Assembly: GCA_017985935.1 (NCBI GenBank)
Contig: JAGNWT010000013.1
Location: 1-64,000, forward strand
Source: Anaerolineales bacterium
GTDB lineage: Bacteria; Chloroflexota; Anaerolineae; Anaerolineales; Villigracilaceae
DNA length: 64,000 bases
Direction of reading: 5' to 3'
The translations under genes were made by a program, and so were the position numbers. Below the pieces are notes generated by a model that was not told the origin of the DNA, searched no databases, and worked only from the letters and a program-made list of their open reading frames with translations. Shown piece by piece: positions 9,838 through 18,189 of this stretch; within the stretch, counting starts at the first letter, position 1; every line of letters begins with the position of its first letter.

Positions 9838-11099
9838 TACCCCCCTGCGATCTTTTGCAAAGCCTCTCCAAAACTTTCGATCTCAGCCAGGGTGTTGTAA
9901 TGGGCTGCGCCCACACGGATCATGCCGCCTTTATCGAGCAGCCCCAACCGCTCCACAACAGCCAGCGCGTAATAGTGACCGTCCCAAACATAGAAGCCGG
10001 CATCTCCCAGTTGTTTCGCAACCTCGTTGGGGTGTTTTCCTTCGAGGGTGAAAGAGACCGTGGAGACCCTTTCATCCAGCCGCTTCATATCGGTCAGACC
10101 ATAGATCCGCGTTCCCGGAACAGACTGGATCGTCTCGATCAACTTGCGGGACAATTCGAATTCATACGCCTTCAAAGCAGACATGGCTTGCTTAAGAACC
10201 AGCCTGCGCCCGCTAAACCCCGCATCCTTCCACGCCTGAGCTTGATCCTGCCCAAATTGATTGCCGATCCACTCGAAATATTCCAACGCACCCAACACCC
10301 CGGCGATCCCTTCATGATTCTGGGTGCCTGTTTCAAACTTTCCTGGTAGATCATTTGTCGCCGGGCGGACCTTGTAAGGCTTAAGCTCATTGAGCAGGTC
10401 GTATCTTCCATATAATGCCGCAGCATGCGGACCGAAGAACTTGTAGCTGCTGCATACCAAAAAATCACAACCAAGGTCTTGCACATCGATCGGTCCATGC
10501 GGAGCATACTGCACCGCATCGATATACACCAAAGCCCCCGCCTCCTTCGCCATCTTCGTCAATTGGCGGACGGGGTTGATCGTTCCAAGCGCATTCGATG
10601 CGTACCCAAAAGCAACGATCTTGGGCTTACGCTCCATCGCCCGCGCAAATTCATCCACTTTAAGTGTGCCGTCTTCCACATCAAAATCGATCCAGGTGAT
10701 CTTACATCCTTTATCTTCCGCCACCAACAACCACGGAGAAATATTGGCATCGTGGTCCAGGCGGGTCACCACGATCTCATCCCCTTCCTTCAAATTACGC
10801 GCCAATGTGCGCGAAAAATACAAAGAAAGCGTGGTCATGTTATTGCCAAAGACGATCTCCTCAGGTCGTGAAGCGTTGAGAAAATCCGCCATGGCAGCGT
10901 GAGCTTCATTCAAGGTCTGATCCGACTTGCGGCTCGTCTCGAACATCCCTTCGTGATTGGCATTGTTTTCCAGCAAATATTGGGTGATGCGGTCGAGGCT
11001 CGGTTTGGCAATTTGAGTTCCACCCGGGTTATCGAAGAAGACCGCTGGGCGGTTCAACGAAGGGAATTGCCGGCGGATCAAGTCGAGGTTAAGGGACAT
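9837..11099 (-). CDS. Class V aminotransferase, cysteine desulfurase-like (VC1184-type)
   Basis: A 420-residue PLP-dependent enzyme of the class V aminotransferase fold. The PLP lysine is Lys220 in SSYKFFGPH; His115, Asp194 and His201 occupy the usual cofactor-contact regions. The N-terminus (FFDNPGGTQIAKP) matches the subgroup called cysteine desulfurase-like family, which is distinct from IscS and SufS and has no agreed substrate. SD AAAGGAG precedes the ATG. It is the first gene of the minus-strand polysaccharide operon and is coupled to the transferase, but its link to glycan chemistry is unclear. Confidence 0.88.
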   Translation of the reverse strand: MSLNLDLIRRQFPSLNRPAVFFDNPGGTQIAKPSLDRITQYLLENNANHEGMFETSRKSDQTLNEAHAAMADFLNASRPEEIVFGNNMTTLSLYFSRTLARNLKEGDEIVVTRLDHDANISPWLLVAEDKGCKITWIDFDVEDGTLKVDEFARAMERKPKIVAFGYASNALGTINPVRQLTKMAKEAGALVYIDAVQYAPHGPIDVQDLGCDFLVCSSYKFFGPHAAALYGRYDLLNELKPYKVRPATNDLPGKFETGTQNHEGIAGVLGALEYFEWIGNQFGQDQAQAWKDAGFSGRRLVLKQAMSALKAYEFELSRKLIETIQSVPGTRIYGLTDMKRLDERVSTVSFTLEGKHPNEVAKQLGDAGFYVWDGHYYALAVVERLGLLDKGGMIRVGAAHYNTLAEIESFGEALQKIAGG

Positions 11100-11172
11100 G
11101 CAAGGCTCCTTTAATGAAATTCAGACACTCCGATTGTATACTAGGATTGTACCCCACACAAAAGGAGAACCC

Positions 11173-11595
11173 ATGTTTGAAACTATTCTCTTGGCTGTAG
11201 ATGGTTCGGATCACGCCCTGCACGCTTCCCGCACTGCCGCCGACTTGGCGCGCACCATGAAGGCAAAAGAGATTCGCGTCGTGGTAGCCTATGGCTCCAT
11301 CCCCGCCTACCTCGGTGAGCCAAACATGCAATTTGCCATCGACGCGCGCATGGAAGAGGCACAGACCATTCTGCGCAAAGCGGTTCTGGCTATGGGAGAA
11401 CTTCCCTGCGAAGTCCATACAGAATTGATCGAAGGTCCCGCCGCAGAAGCCATCATTGATGTTGCCACCACCCGCAAAAGCGATGTGATCGTAATGGGCT
11501 CGCGCGGATTGGGCACACTGGCAGGCTTGCTGCTCGGCAGCACCAGCCAGAAGGTGGTAGCACACGCACCCTGCCCGGTGCTCATCATCCGATAA
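11173..11595 (+). CDS. Universal stress protein, UspA family
   Basis: A 140-residue single-domain Usp. The start ATG at 11173 has AAAGGAGA upstream; upstream in-frame codons lack support. The N-terminus ETILLAVDGSDHA and the ATP-binding signature G-2x-G-9x-G-S/T (GSRGLG ... GSTSQK) near the C-terminus indicate the ATP-binding subclass. A TATACT at 11137-11142 could be its -10. It stands alone, divergent from the polysaccharide operon, so its stress signal is unknown. Confidence 0.93.
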   Translation: MFETILLAVDGSDHALHASRTAADLARTMKAKEIRVVVAYGSIPAYLGEPNMQFAIDARMEEAQTILRKAVLAMGELPCEVHTELIEGPAAEAIIDVATTRKSDVIVMGSRGLGTLAGLLLGSTSQKVVAHAPCPVLIIR

Positions 11596-11605
11596 TTTCG
11601 CAGAA

Positions 11606-12208
11606 TCAATAACCGGGTAATTGCGCCCGACTTTCGGCTTCCGAAAATTCTTCGGGCGTATTTAGATTCCAAAAACACAGTCCTGATGGGTCAAAGCCCT
11701 TCATCTCATCAGGCGTTAAAACTCGCACCTTAACCTGGGAAAACCACGAGATGACCTTCCACTGATCGGCAGCGATCGCCGCCTCAATGGCTGGAAGGCA
11801 GGTTTCGCGGCGATACAAGGCATGGAAGGGTTCATAGCCCTCCTCTGTCTTCGCGACGACAACATCCGCTCCTTCCTGAACGATGAGCCTGCGCGCGCCT
11901 TCGAAAAACACGGGACTCGCAAAGGGCATATCGCAAGCCACAACCGCCACGAACGGATCAGCGGCAGAAGCAATTGCAGTGTAGAGTCCGCCCAGGGCGC
12001 CGCGCCCCGGCTTGAGGTCCGCTACGAGACGCAAATTTAGAAAAGCGTAATCAACAGGGCGGTTTGTCGTCACAATGACTTCATCTGCCAGCGGAGACAA
12101 TCGCTCGATCACACGTTGAATGAGCGGGCGTCCGAGGAAAGGCTTCAGGGCTTTATCCTCGCCCATTCGGGAGGAAGCACCTCCCGCTTGAATGACAACA
12201 GTCAGCAT
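11606..12208 (-). CDS. mobA: Molybdenum cofactor guanylyltransferase
   Basis: MobA transfers GMP from GTP to molybdopterin to make the guanine dinucleotide cofactor. The 200-residue protein has the nucleotidyltransferase motif AGGASSRMGEDKAL (8-21), RGALGGLYTAI and ACDMPF with the metal-binding Asp. The related CTP/other-sugar transferases are less likely because of the RMGxDK form. It is convergent with uspA. The ATG is preceded by TATAAT at exactly 6 bases with no SD, predicting a leaderless mRNA. No molybdoenzyme is in the window. Confidence 0.9.
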   Translation of the reverse strand: MLTVVIQAGGASSRMGEDKALKPFLGRPLIQRVIERLSPLADEVIVTTNRPVDYAFLNLRLVADLKPGRGALGGLYTAIASAADPFVAVVACDMPFASPVFFEGARRLIVQEGADVVVAKTEEGYEPFHALYRRETCLPAIEAAIAADQWKVISWFSQVKVRVLTPDEMKGFDPSGLCFWNLNTPEEFSEAESRAQLPGY

Positions 12209-12209
12209 G

Positions 12210-12220
12210 GATATATTATA
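12210..12220. promoter_or_regulatory. Symmetric -10 element shared by mobA and amrS
   Basis: The 13 bases between the divergent starts contain ATATATTATA. Read on the minus strand it gives TATAAT (12220-12215) 6 bases before the mobA ATG. On the plus strand it gives TATATT (12212-12217) 4 bases before the amrS ATG. Both genes therefore seem to be driven from one A/T-rich core with little or no leader; the mobA direction is the better match. Confidence 0.5.
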
Positions 12221-12221
12221 G

Positions 12222-13334
12222 ATGACTTCGCTTGAAAATTTACTGGATGGATTAACCCGTGAAGGAGAACTCTACGAGGCGCAGGCAGACGGAGCGGTGC
12301 GCTGCCTCGCCTGCGGGCATCGCTGCCTGATCCGCGAAGGCAGGCGGGGGATTTGTCAGGTGAGATTCAATCAGGACGGTAAATTGCGCGTGCCGCACGG
12401 ATATGTCGCCGCGCTGCAAAGTGACCCGATCGAGAAGAAACCTTTTTCGCATGTCATGCCCGGCACGAATGCACTGACCTTCGGCATGCTCGGGTGTGAC
12501 TATCACTGCGGGTACTGCCAGAACTGGTTGACATCTCAAGCCTTGCGCGACCCTGCTTCAAACATGGCGGCGCAATTCGTGCGGAATACCACTCCAAAAG
12601 AAATGATCGGTCATGCGCTGAAAACAAAAGCCTCTGTTGTGGTCTCCTCTTACAATGAACCGCTGATCACCAGTGAGTGGGCGGTGGAAGTTTTCAAGGA
12701 AGCGAAGCAGGCGGGACTGATGTGCGCTTACGTCTCGAACGGGAACAACACTCCCGAAGTGATGGAATACCTGAAGCCCTATCTGGACGCATACAAGATC
12801 GACCTGAAATGCATGAGCGAAAAAAGCTATCGCACCCTGGGCGGCACCTTGCAAAACACCCTGGATGGAATTAAACGCGCGCGTGAAGCAGGGCTATGGG
12901 TGGAAGTAGTGACCCTGGTCGTGCCCGGCTTTAACGACTCGAATGAAGAATTGTGGGACGCGGCAAGATTCCTCGCCGGCGTGTCCGTGGATATCCCCTG
13001 GCACGTGACAGCCTTTCATAAAGACTACCGCATGCTCGAGCCCGACAACACAAACGCGAAGACTCTGATTCGCGCGGCAGAGATCGGGCGCGAGGCTGGC
13101 TTGAGATATGTGTACGCCGGGAATATACCGGGGAATGTCGGGGAGTATGAATCTACACATTGCCCGAAATGCAGCTCCCAACTTGTGAAGCGAAGCGGGT
13201 ATGTCATCCAGGAATATAAGATCACCGGCAACGGCAGCTGCCCAAATTGCGGGGAAAAAATAGCAGGCTTGTGGCCAAAAGACCCTTCTACAGTAGGGTT
13301 AAACAGCCCCGGACGACCGCAACTCATCGCCTGA
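12222..13334 (+). CDS. amrS: AmmeMemoRadiSam system radical SAM enzyme
   Basis: A 370-residue radical SAM protein related to pyruvate formate-lyase activating enzymes. The [4Fe-4S] cysteines are Cys92, Cys96 and Cys99 in GCDYHCGYCQNW. The N-terminus has a cysteine cluster (Cys28, Cys31, Cys35, Cys45) and the C-terminus a zinc-ribbon pair (CPKC ... CPNC), as in the AmrS family. The family usually co-occurs with AmrA and AmrB (AMMECR1 and MEMO homologues), which are not in this window. The substrate is not established. It has no clear SD and lies 13 bases from mobA. Confidence 0.9.
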   Translation: MTSLENLLDGLTREGELYEAQADGAVRCLACGHRCLIREGRRGICQVRFNQDGKLRVPHGYVAALQSDPIEKKPFSHVMPGTNALTFGMLGCDYHCGYCQNWLTSQALRDPASNMAAQFVRNTTPKEMIGHALKTKASVVVSSYNEPLITSEWAVEVFKEAKQAGLMCAYVSNGNNTPEVMEYLKPYLDAYKIDLKCMSEKSYRTLGGTLQNTLDGIKRAREAGLWVEVVTLVVPGFNDSNEELWDAARFLAGVSVDIPWHVTAFHKDYRMLEPDNTNAKTLIRAAEIGREAGLRYVYAGNIPGNVGEYESTHCPKCSSQLVKRSGYVIQEYKITGNGSCPNCGEKIAGLWPKDPSTVGLNSPGRPQLIA

Positions 13335-13348
13335 TAATTGTTTTGTTG

Positions 13349-13354
13349 TATAAT
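13349..13354 (+). promoter_or_regulatory. Probable -10 for the peptide ABC operon
   Basis: TATAAT occurs 85 bases before the GTG start of the binding protein, just after the amrS stop. No good -35 is seen at the correct distance. The predicted leader of about 78 bases contains a GGAGAGAG/CTCTTTCC hairpin with a CCCC loop near 13376-13395. Confidence 0.4.
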
Positions 13355-13438
13355 GCGACCTGTCAGGAGGCGCGAGGAGAGAGCCCCCTCTTTCCCCCAA
13401 CCTCCATTTAAACCACCTTTTCTCTAAGGAGGAGAAAC

Positions 13439-15211
13439 GTGAAAAAGAACCTTTCTGTTTTACTTTCGCTCGTAGTGTTGGCAAGCATGCTGCTTGCTGC
13501 CTGCGGCGGCGGTGCAGCTGCCACGGAAGCCCCCGCAGCCACCGAAGCTCCCGCGGCCACCGAGGCTCCTGCAGCCACCGAAGCCCCCGCGGCCACTGAA
13601 GCCCCTGTTGTCGAAGGCCAGTCTGTTATCACAAGTAACAGCTATTCCGCCGCCGACTGCGAATACGGTGGCGAGTTCAAGTCGATCGAAGCGGTCGATC
13701 CTCTGACCGTCAAGATCACGCTCTGCGTGCCCGATCCTGCCTTCCCCTCGAAGATCGCCTTCACCTCCTTCGCGGTTCAGCCTGCTGAATACCTCGAAGC
13801 CACTGGTGCCACCGGTGACATCCTCGAGAAGCCCATCGGCACCGGACCTTACATGGTCTCTGAATGGGTTCGCGGCGATCAGCTCGTCTTCACCGCCTTC
13901 CCCGATTACTGGGGCGATGCGGCTCTCTCCGACACCCTCGTGTTCAAGTGGAGCACCGAGTCTGCCCAGCGCTTGACCGAACTCCAGAGCGGCACCGTAG
14001 ACGGTATCGACAACCCCGGTCCCGATGATTTCGCGACCATCGAAGGCGATGCCGCCTTGCAGCTGGCTCCCCGCCCTGCGCTCAACATCATGTACATCGG
14101 CTTCAACAACAATCCCCAGGTTGAAGGCTTCGATAACGCTGCCAATCCTCTCGCCAATGAGATGGTTCGCCAGGCGATCGCCATGGGCATTGACCGCCAG
14201 CGCATCGTGGACAACTTCTATCCTGCCGGATCTGAAGTTGCCTCTCACTTCACCCCCTGCTCGATCCCGAATGGCTGCGTGGGCGAATCCTGGTATGAGT
14301 TCGATGCCGCCGCCGCCAAGGCCATGCTCGCTGAAGCCGGCTATCCCGATGGCTTCGAAACCGTTCTTAACTACCGCGACGTTGTCCGCGGTTACCTCCC
14401 CGACCCGAACGTTGTGGCTCAGGACATTCAGGCTCAGTTGAAGGAAAACCTCAACATCACCGTGAACATCGAAGTGATGGAATCCGGCGCTTTCCTCGAT
14501 GCGGCTGACTCCGGTCAACTGCAGGGCTTGCACTTGCTGGGCTGGGGCGCGGACTATCCCGATATGACCAACTTCGTTGGTTACCACTTCGGCGCCGGCT
14601 CCTCCAAGCAGTTTGGTGACAAGTATGACGATATTGTCGAAAACCTCGACAAGGGCGCCCAGCTCGCTGCCGATGCCGACCGCGCTCCGTTCTACGAAGC
14701 TGCGAACAACGCCATCCGCACCCACGTCCCGATGATCCCTGTTGCTCACGGCGGTTCCGCTGTGGCTTACAAGGCTGGTCTCGAAGGCAACCCGCACGCC
14801 AGCCCGCTCGGTAACGAGTCCTTCTCTGTGATGGGCAACGGCACCGGCACCTTCGTTTGGATGCAGAACGCCGAACCCATCTCGCTCTTCTGCGCTGATG
14901 AGACCGACGGCGAATCCCTGCGCGCCTGCGAACAGGTCACCCAGTCTCTGCTCGGCTACGAAACCGCCGGCACCGCTGTCGAACCTGTTTTGGCTGAATC
15001 CTACGAAGTGAACGAAACCCTCACCGAGTGGACCTTCAAGCTCCGCCCGGGTGTCAAGTTCCACGACGGATCCGACCTCGACTCGATGGACGTTCTCGTT
15101 TCACTCGCTCTGCAGTGGGACGCCGCTCACCCCCTCCACAAGGGTAACACCGGCGCATTCTCCTACTGGAGCGGTCTCTTCGGTCCGTTCCTCAACGCAC
15201 CGGCTGAGTAA
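13439..15211 (+). CDS. Peptide-type ABC binding lipoprotein, circularly permuted
   Basis: Start is GTG with AAGGAGGAG upstream. The 590-residue product has a lipoprotein signal with lipobox Leu-Leu-Ala-Ala-Cys22, then five TEAPAA-type hexapeptides (about 29-58). Family 5 binding-protein (DppA/OppA) domains are present, but in rotated order. Residues about 75-467 match the part that is normally C-terminal (IEAVDPLTVKITL, PIGTGPYMV, PDYWGDA, then the SPLGNESF end). Residues 468-590 match the normal N-terminal part (GTFVWMQNAEPISLF, VEPVLAESYEV, LRPGVKFHDGSD). Both halves seem intact. It precedes two matching permeases, so it probably delivers oligopeptides or similar solutes to them. Confidence 0.9.
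   Translation: MKKNLSVLLSLVVLASMLLAACGGGAAATEAPAATEAPAATEAPAATEAPAATEAPVVEGQSVITSNSYSAADCEYGGEFKSIEAVDPLTVKITLCVPDPAFPSKIAFTSFAVQPAEYLEATGATGDILEKPIGTGPYMVSEWVRGDQLVFTAFPDYWGDAALSDTLVFKWSTESAQRLTELQSGTVDGIDNPGPDDFATIEGDAALQLAPRPALNIMYIGFNNNPQVEGFDNAANPLANEMVRQAIAMGIDRQRIVDNFYPAGSEVASHFTPCSIPNGCVGESWYEFDAAAAKAMLAEAGYPDGFETVLNYRDVVRGYLPDPNVVAQDIQAQLKENLNITVNIEVMESGAFLDAADSGQLQGLHLLGWGADYPDMTNFVGYHFGAGSSKQFGDKYDDIVENLDKGAQLAADADRAPFYEAANNAIRTHVPMIPVAHGGSAVAYKAGLEGNPHASPLGNESFSVMGNGTGTFVWMQNAEPISLFCADETDGESLRACEQVTQSLLGYETAGTAVEPVLAESYEVNETLTEWTFKLRPGVKFHDGSDLDSMDVLVSLALQWDAAHPLHKGNTGAFSYWSGLFGPFLNAPAE
13523..13612 (+). repeat. Five 18-base repeats encoding TEAPAA in the lipoprotein linker
   Basis: Five consecutive degenerate 18-base units encode Thr-Glu-Ala-Pro-Ala-Ala (last unit ends Val-Val). 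They form an extended linker between the lipid anchor and the binding domain. Copy number could vary by slippage. Confidence 0.8.
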
Positions 15212-15232
15212 TTTCAAACTGTAAACCCTAAT

Positions 15233-15267
15233 AAGCCCCCCGATGAGATCATCTTGTCGGGGGGCTT
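15233..15267 (+). other. Strong stem-loop between binding protein and permease genes
   Basis: AAGCCCCCCGA (15233-15243) is perfectly complementary to TCGGGGGGCTT (15257-15267). It is followed by CCCCCAAAAAAA rather than a T run, so it is not a classic terminator on this strand. A hairpin here, after the binding protein, may protect the upstream mRNA and allow more binding protein than permease. Confidence 0.65.
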
Positions 15268-15282
15268 CCCCCAAAAAAAGAC

Positions 15283-16362
15283 ATGACCTCATACATCCTT
15301 CGGCGAATTGTTCTAAGCATTCCCGTACTCATCGGTATTTTGTTCGCGACCTTTGCCCTGGCGCGCCTGATCCCCGGCGACCCTTGCCGCGCCATGCTCG
15401 GCGAAAAAGCGACAAAAACAGTTTGTGACGAGTTCATCCATCGTCACGGGTTGGACAAACCCATCGTTGTCCAGTTTGGGGTGTATGTCAACGAGATCGT
15501 TCACGGGGATTTCGGACGCTCTTTCCGCTATTCCAAGCCCATCACCGAACTCCTTTCGGAGCGCCTGCCAATCACTTTTGAACTCAGCCTCGCGGCTTTA
15601 TTGGTCAGTGTGTTGGTTGGCATTCCATTGGGGGTGATCGCCGCAGTGCGCCACAACTCGTGGGTGGATGTGTTGACCATGTTGTGGGCCAACATGGGCG
15701 TCTCCATGCCGGTCTTCTGGCTTGGGTTGATGCTCGCTTATATTTTCTCGCTTACCTTGAAAGACACCATCTTTCAACTGCCGCCCTCCGGGCGCCTGAC
15801 CGCGGGACTGGTTCCCGATCCGTTCTTTGAAATTTGGGGGTGGAAGCTCGTCGAAGGCACTTTTTTATTCACGCTCATGGACTTTATCAGCCGCATGAAC
15901 ATCCTGAATGCGGTCCTCTCTTCCGACTGGAAAGTGTTCAAGGATGCAATACAACATATCATTCTTCCAGCCGTTGCGCTCGGCACCATTCCCATGGCGC
16001 TTATTGCACGCATGACACGCTCATCCATGCTTGAAGTGCTTGGGCAGGATTACATTCGTACAGCGCGAGCCAAAGGGCTGGTACGCAGCAAGGTCATCCT
16101 CAAACACGCATTCCGCAACGCCCTGCTTCCCATTGCCACAGTGGTCGGTCTCTCGTTGGGAAGCCTGCTCGGCGGCGCAGTGTTGACCGAAACCGTTTTC
16201 AATCTCTCCGGCGTGGGACGCATCATGTACGATGCGATCACCGCGCGTGACTATGGCATTGTGCAGGGCTTTACCGTTGTTATTGCGATCTTCTTCGTGG
16301 TCCTGAACCTGCTTGTGGATATTTCCTACGCATACCTAGACCCCCGCATTCGCCTGGATTAA
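15283..16362 (+). CDS. Peptide-type ABC transporter permease (DppB/OppB type)
   Basis: A 359-residue permease with the N-terminal signature ILRRIVLSIPVLIGI and six predicted membrane segments. The EAA loop that contacts the ATPase reads QDYIRTARAKGLVRSKVI, followed by HAFRNALLP. An extra segment between the third and fourth membrane helices (about 160-215) is larger than in E. coli DppB. It starts 71 bases after the binding protein and is followed 5 bases later by the second permease. Confidence 0.94.
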   Translation: MTSYILRRIVLSIPVLIGILFATFALARLIPGDPCRAMLGEKATKTVCDEFIHRHGLDKPIVVQFGVYVNEIVHGDFGRSFRYSKPITELLSERLPITFELSLAALLVSVLVGIPLGVIAAVRHNSWVDVLTMLWANMGVSMPVFWLGLMLAYIFSLTLKDTIFQLPPSGRLTAGLVPDPFFEIWGWKLVEGTFLFTLMDFISRMNILNAVLSSDWKVFKDAIQHIILPAVALGTIPMALIARMTRSSMLEVLGQDYIRTARAKGLVRSKVILKHAFRNALLPIATVVGLSLGSLLGGAVLTETVFNLSGVGRIMYDAITARDYGIVQGFTVVIAIFFVVLNLLVDISYAYLDPRIRLD

Positions 16363-16367
16363 CAGAC

Positions 16368-17330
16368 ATGACCACTCAAACCGCTCCCGTTAAAAAACTG
16401 GATTCAGAAGCCCTCACGCTCGATTCTGTCAGCCTCTGGCAGATCACACGCCGCAGGTTGTTCCGCAGGAAATCATCCGTGCTTGGCATGGTAATCCTGG
16501 TCATTCTGGTATTCATTGCCCTCACCGCCCAGTGGATCGCGCCTTTTGACCCGACCGTCTCAATGCTCGACACAGACAATTACCCGCAAGAGTTTGCCAA
16601 GAAACGTCTTGACCCATGCATTCATTTATTGGGCTGCCCGAAAGAACGTCCCCAACACCTGATGGGGCTGGACGGCAACATCCGTGATGAATTCAGCCGC
16701 CTGCTATTTGGCGCACGCCTGAGCCTGATGATCGGTCTTGCAACCGTGTCCTTTGCCATCGTGATCGGCACCGTGCTTGGCGCGCTTGGCGGTTACTTCG
16801 GCGGATGGATCGACAATGTCATCATGCGCACCATGGATGTACTTCTGGCATTCCCATCACTTTTGCTTGCCATTGCCATCGTGACCGTGCTTGGTCCGGG
16901 GTTGATCAACGCTTTGATCGCGATCGGCATTGTATCCATCCCTGCTTATGCCCGCGTGGTGCGCGCCAGTGTGCTCTCGGTACGCGAGATGGATTACGTC
17001 TCTGCCACGCGCGCGCTCGGAGGCAGCACTTACGAGATCCTGTTCAAGCGTATTCTTCCCAACGCGCTCACCCCATTGATCGTGCAAGGCACACTTGGCA
17101 TTGCCACAGCCATTCTCGATGCCGCTGCGCTGTCCTTCCTTGGGCTGGGAGCGCAACCGCCCACACCCGAGTGGGGGTCAATGCTCGGCGCGGAACGCAA
17201 CCAGGTCTTCACAGCCCCGCATCTCGTTTTTTACCCCGGCTTCATGATCATGATCACTGTGCTGGCGTTCAACTTGTTGGGTGACGGTCTGCGTGATGCG
17301 CTTGACCCGAGATTGGCACACGCAAGTTAA
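16368..17330 (+). CDS. Peptide-type ABC transporter permease (DppC/OppC type)
   Basis: A 320-residue permease with an N-terminal cytoplasmic helix (RRRLFRRKSSVLGM), six membrane segments and the EAA loop MDYVSATRALGGSTYEILFKRILPN. The loop after the first helix is long and contains Cys-x6-Cys (DPCIHLLGCP). It is the last gene of the operon and ends in a bidirectional terminator. The operon has no DppD/DppF ATPases, so these must be encoded elsewhere. Confidence 0.94.
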   Translation: MTTQTAPVKKLDSEALTLDSVSLWQITRRRLFRRKSSVLGMVILVILVFIALTAQWIAPFDPTVSMLDTDNYPQEFAKKRLDPCIHLLGCPKERPQHLMGLDGNIRDEFSRLLFGARLSLMIGLATVSFAIVIGTVLGALGGYFGGWIDNVIMRTMDVLLAFPSLLLAIAIVTVLGPGLINALIAIGIVSIPAYARVVRASVLSVREMDYVSATRALGGSTYEILFKRILPNALTPLIVQGTLGIATAILDAAALSFLGLGAQPPTPEWGSMLGAERNQVFTAPHLVFYPGFMIMITVLAFNLLGDGLRDALDPRLAHAS

Positions 17331-17345
17331 TAAGAAAATTGGAAT

Positions 17346-17381
17346 CAAAAAACGCGGACAATTCACTGTCCGCGTTTTTTT
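17346..17381. terminator. Bidirectional intrinsic terminator
   Basis: ACGCGGACA (17352-17360) pairs with TGTCCGCGT (17367-17375). It is flanked by six A on the left and seven T on the right, so it ends both the ABC operon and the convergent rhomboid/gmk transcript. Confidence 0.9.
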
Positions 17382-17385
17382 GTTT

Positions 17386-18189
17386 TTACCGACCCAATAT
17401 TCCCCAGGCCGCCAAAGCGCCAAAGACCAGTATCACCAATAAAGACCCTATGATGATCTCACGCTTCTCGCGCTCATCCTTTAACTTGAACCCAGTCAAT
17501 GGATCGCCAGAGACCGTCCAAAGCGGGCTCGCAAACCACGAGAACATCGCGCCGCCGAACAGACCGCCGACATGCCCCCAGTTATCAATACCGGGTGAAA
17601 GCCCGATGAATAAATTCACGACAATAATGAAAACCGCATTCCCGATCGCCTGCCGCGCCTGAGACCCGAAGATCTTTCGATTCTGATAAAAGAAGATCAC
17701 CTCAGCGGCGATCAACCCGAATACCGCGGTGGACGCTCCCACCGAGAAACCGTCTTCGCCGGTCAGCAAAAAAGAAAAGACATTGCCCGAGAAACCCGCG
17801 AGAAAATATAAAAGCACGAACCTGCCGCGTCCGAATTGCTGCTCTAGAAAAGTGCCAAGGGAATACAGCGCATACATATTAAAAAAGATATGGGTGGGCG
17901 AACCATGCAAAAAGACCGGGGTGATAAATCTCCACAACTCCCCCATGCGAATGGCTTCATTGAATCTCGCACCGTACACTTCAAGCCAATCGATCTCATA
18001 CACGGCATAACCAAACAAGGCTACGCTGAGCTGCTGCAAAAGATAAACCGCCACGGTCACGCCAAGAATGACGTAGGTTACCGTGGGAACCAAAAAGGGT
18101 AAAGCGACCTGAACTGTTTGAGGTTGAGAACCAGTCTCGGGCGGAGTGGGAAGCGGGTCCACATCCTGAGCGGGACGGAAGTCACTCAC
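17386..18189 (-). CDS. Rhomboid family intramembrane serine protease
   Basis: A 267-residue protein with about seven membrane segments. The catalytic dyad is Ser153 in GASTAVFG and His206 in NWGHVGGLFGG; the oxyanion-side residues are His100 and Asn104 in HIFFNMYAL. The N-terminal 30 residues are Pro-rich and hydrophilic. The start overlaps the gmk stop by 4 bases. The substrate is unknown. Confidence 0.93.
   Translation of the reverse strand: MSDFRPAQDVDPLPTPPETGSQPQTVQVALPFLVPTVTYVILGVTVAVYLLQQLSVALFGYAVYEIDWLEVYGARFNEAIRMGELWRFITPVFLHGSPTHIFFNMYALYSLGTFLEQQFGRGRFVLLYFLAGFSGNVFSFLLTGEDGFSVGASTAVFGLIAAEVIFFYQNRKIFGSQARQAIGNAVFIIVVNLFIGLSPGIDNWGHVGGLFGGAMFSWFASPLWTVSGDPLTGFKLKDEREKREIIIGSLLVILVFGALAAWGILGR

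Noticed and set aside
13523-13612. Five 18-base repeats considered as a repeat array
   Set aside because: They are in frame, encode a TEAPAA linker of a lipoprotein and have no spacers, so this is not a CRISPR array.
13460-15064. Long open frame (534 codons) antisense to the binding-protein gene
   Set aside because: It mirrors the codon bias of the true gene, has no SD or domain features, and its predicted protein is a low-complexity Gly/Val/Arg-rich sequence.
15233-15267. Intrinsic terminator after the binding-protein gene
   Set aside because: The stem is strong but is followed by C and A runs rather than T on the plus strand, so I list it as an RNA stem-loop only.
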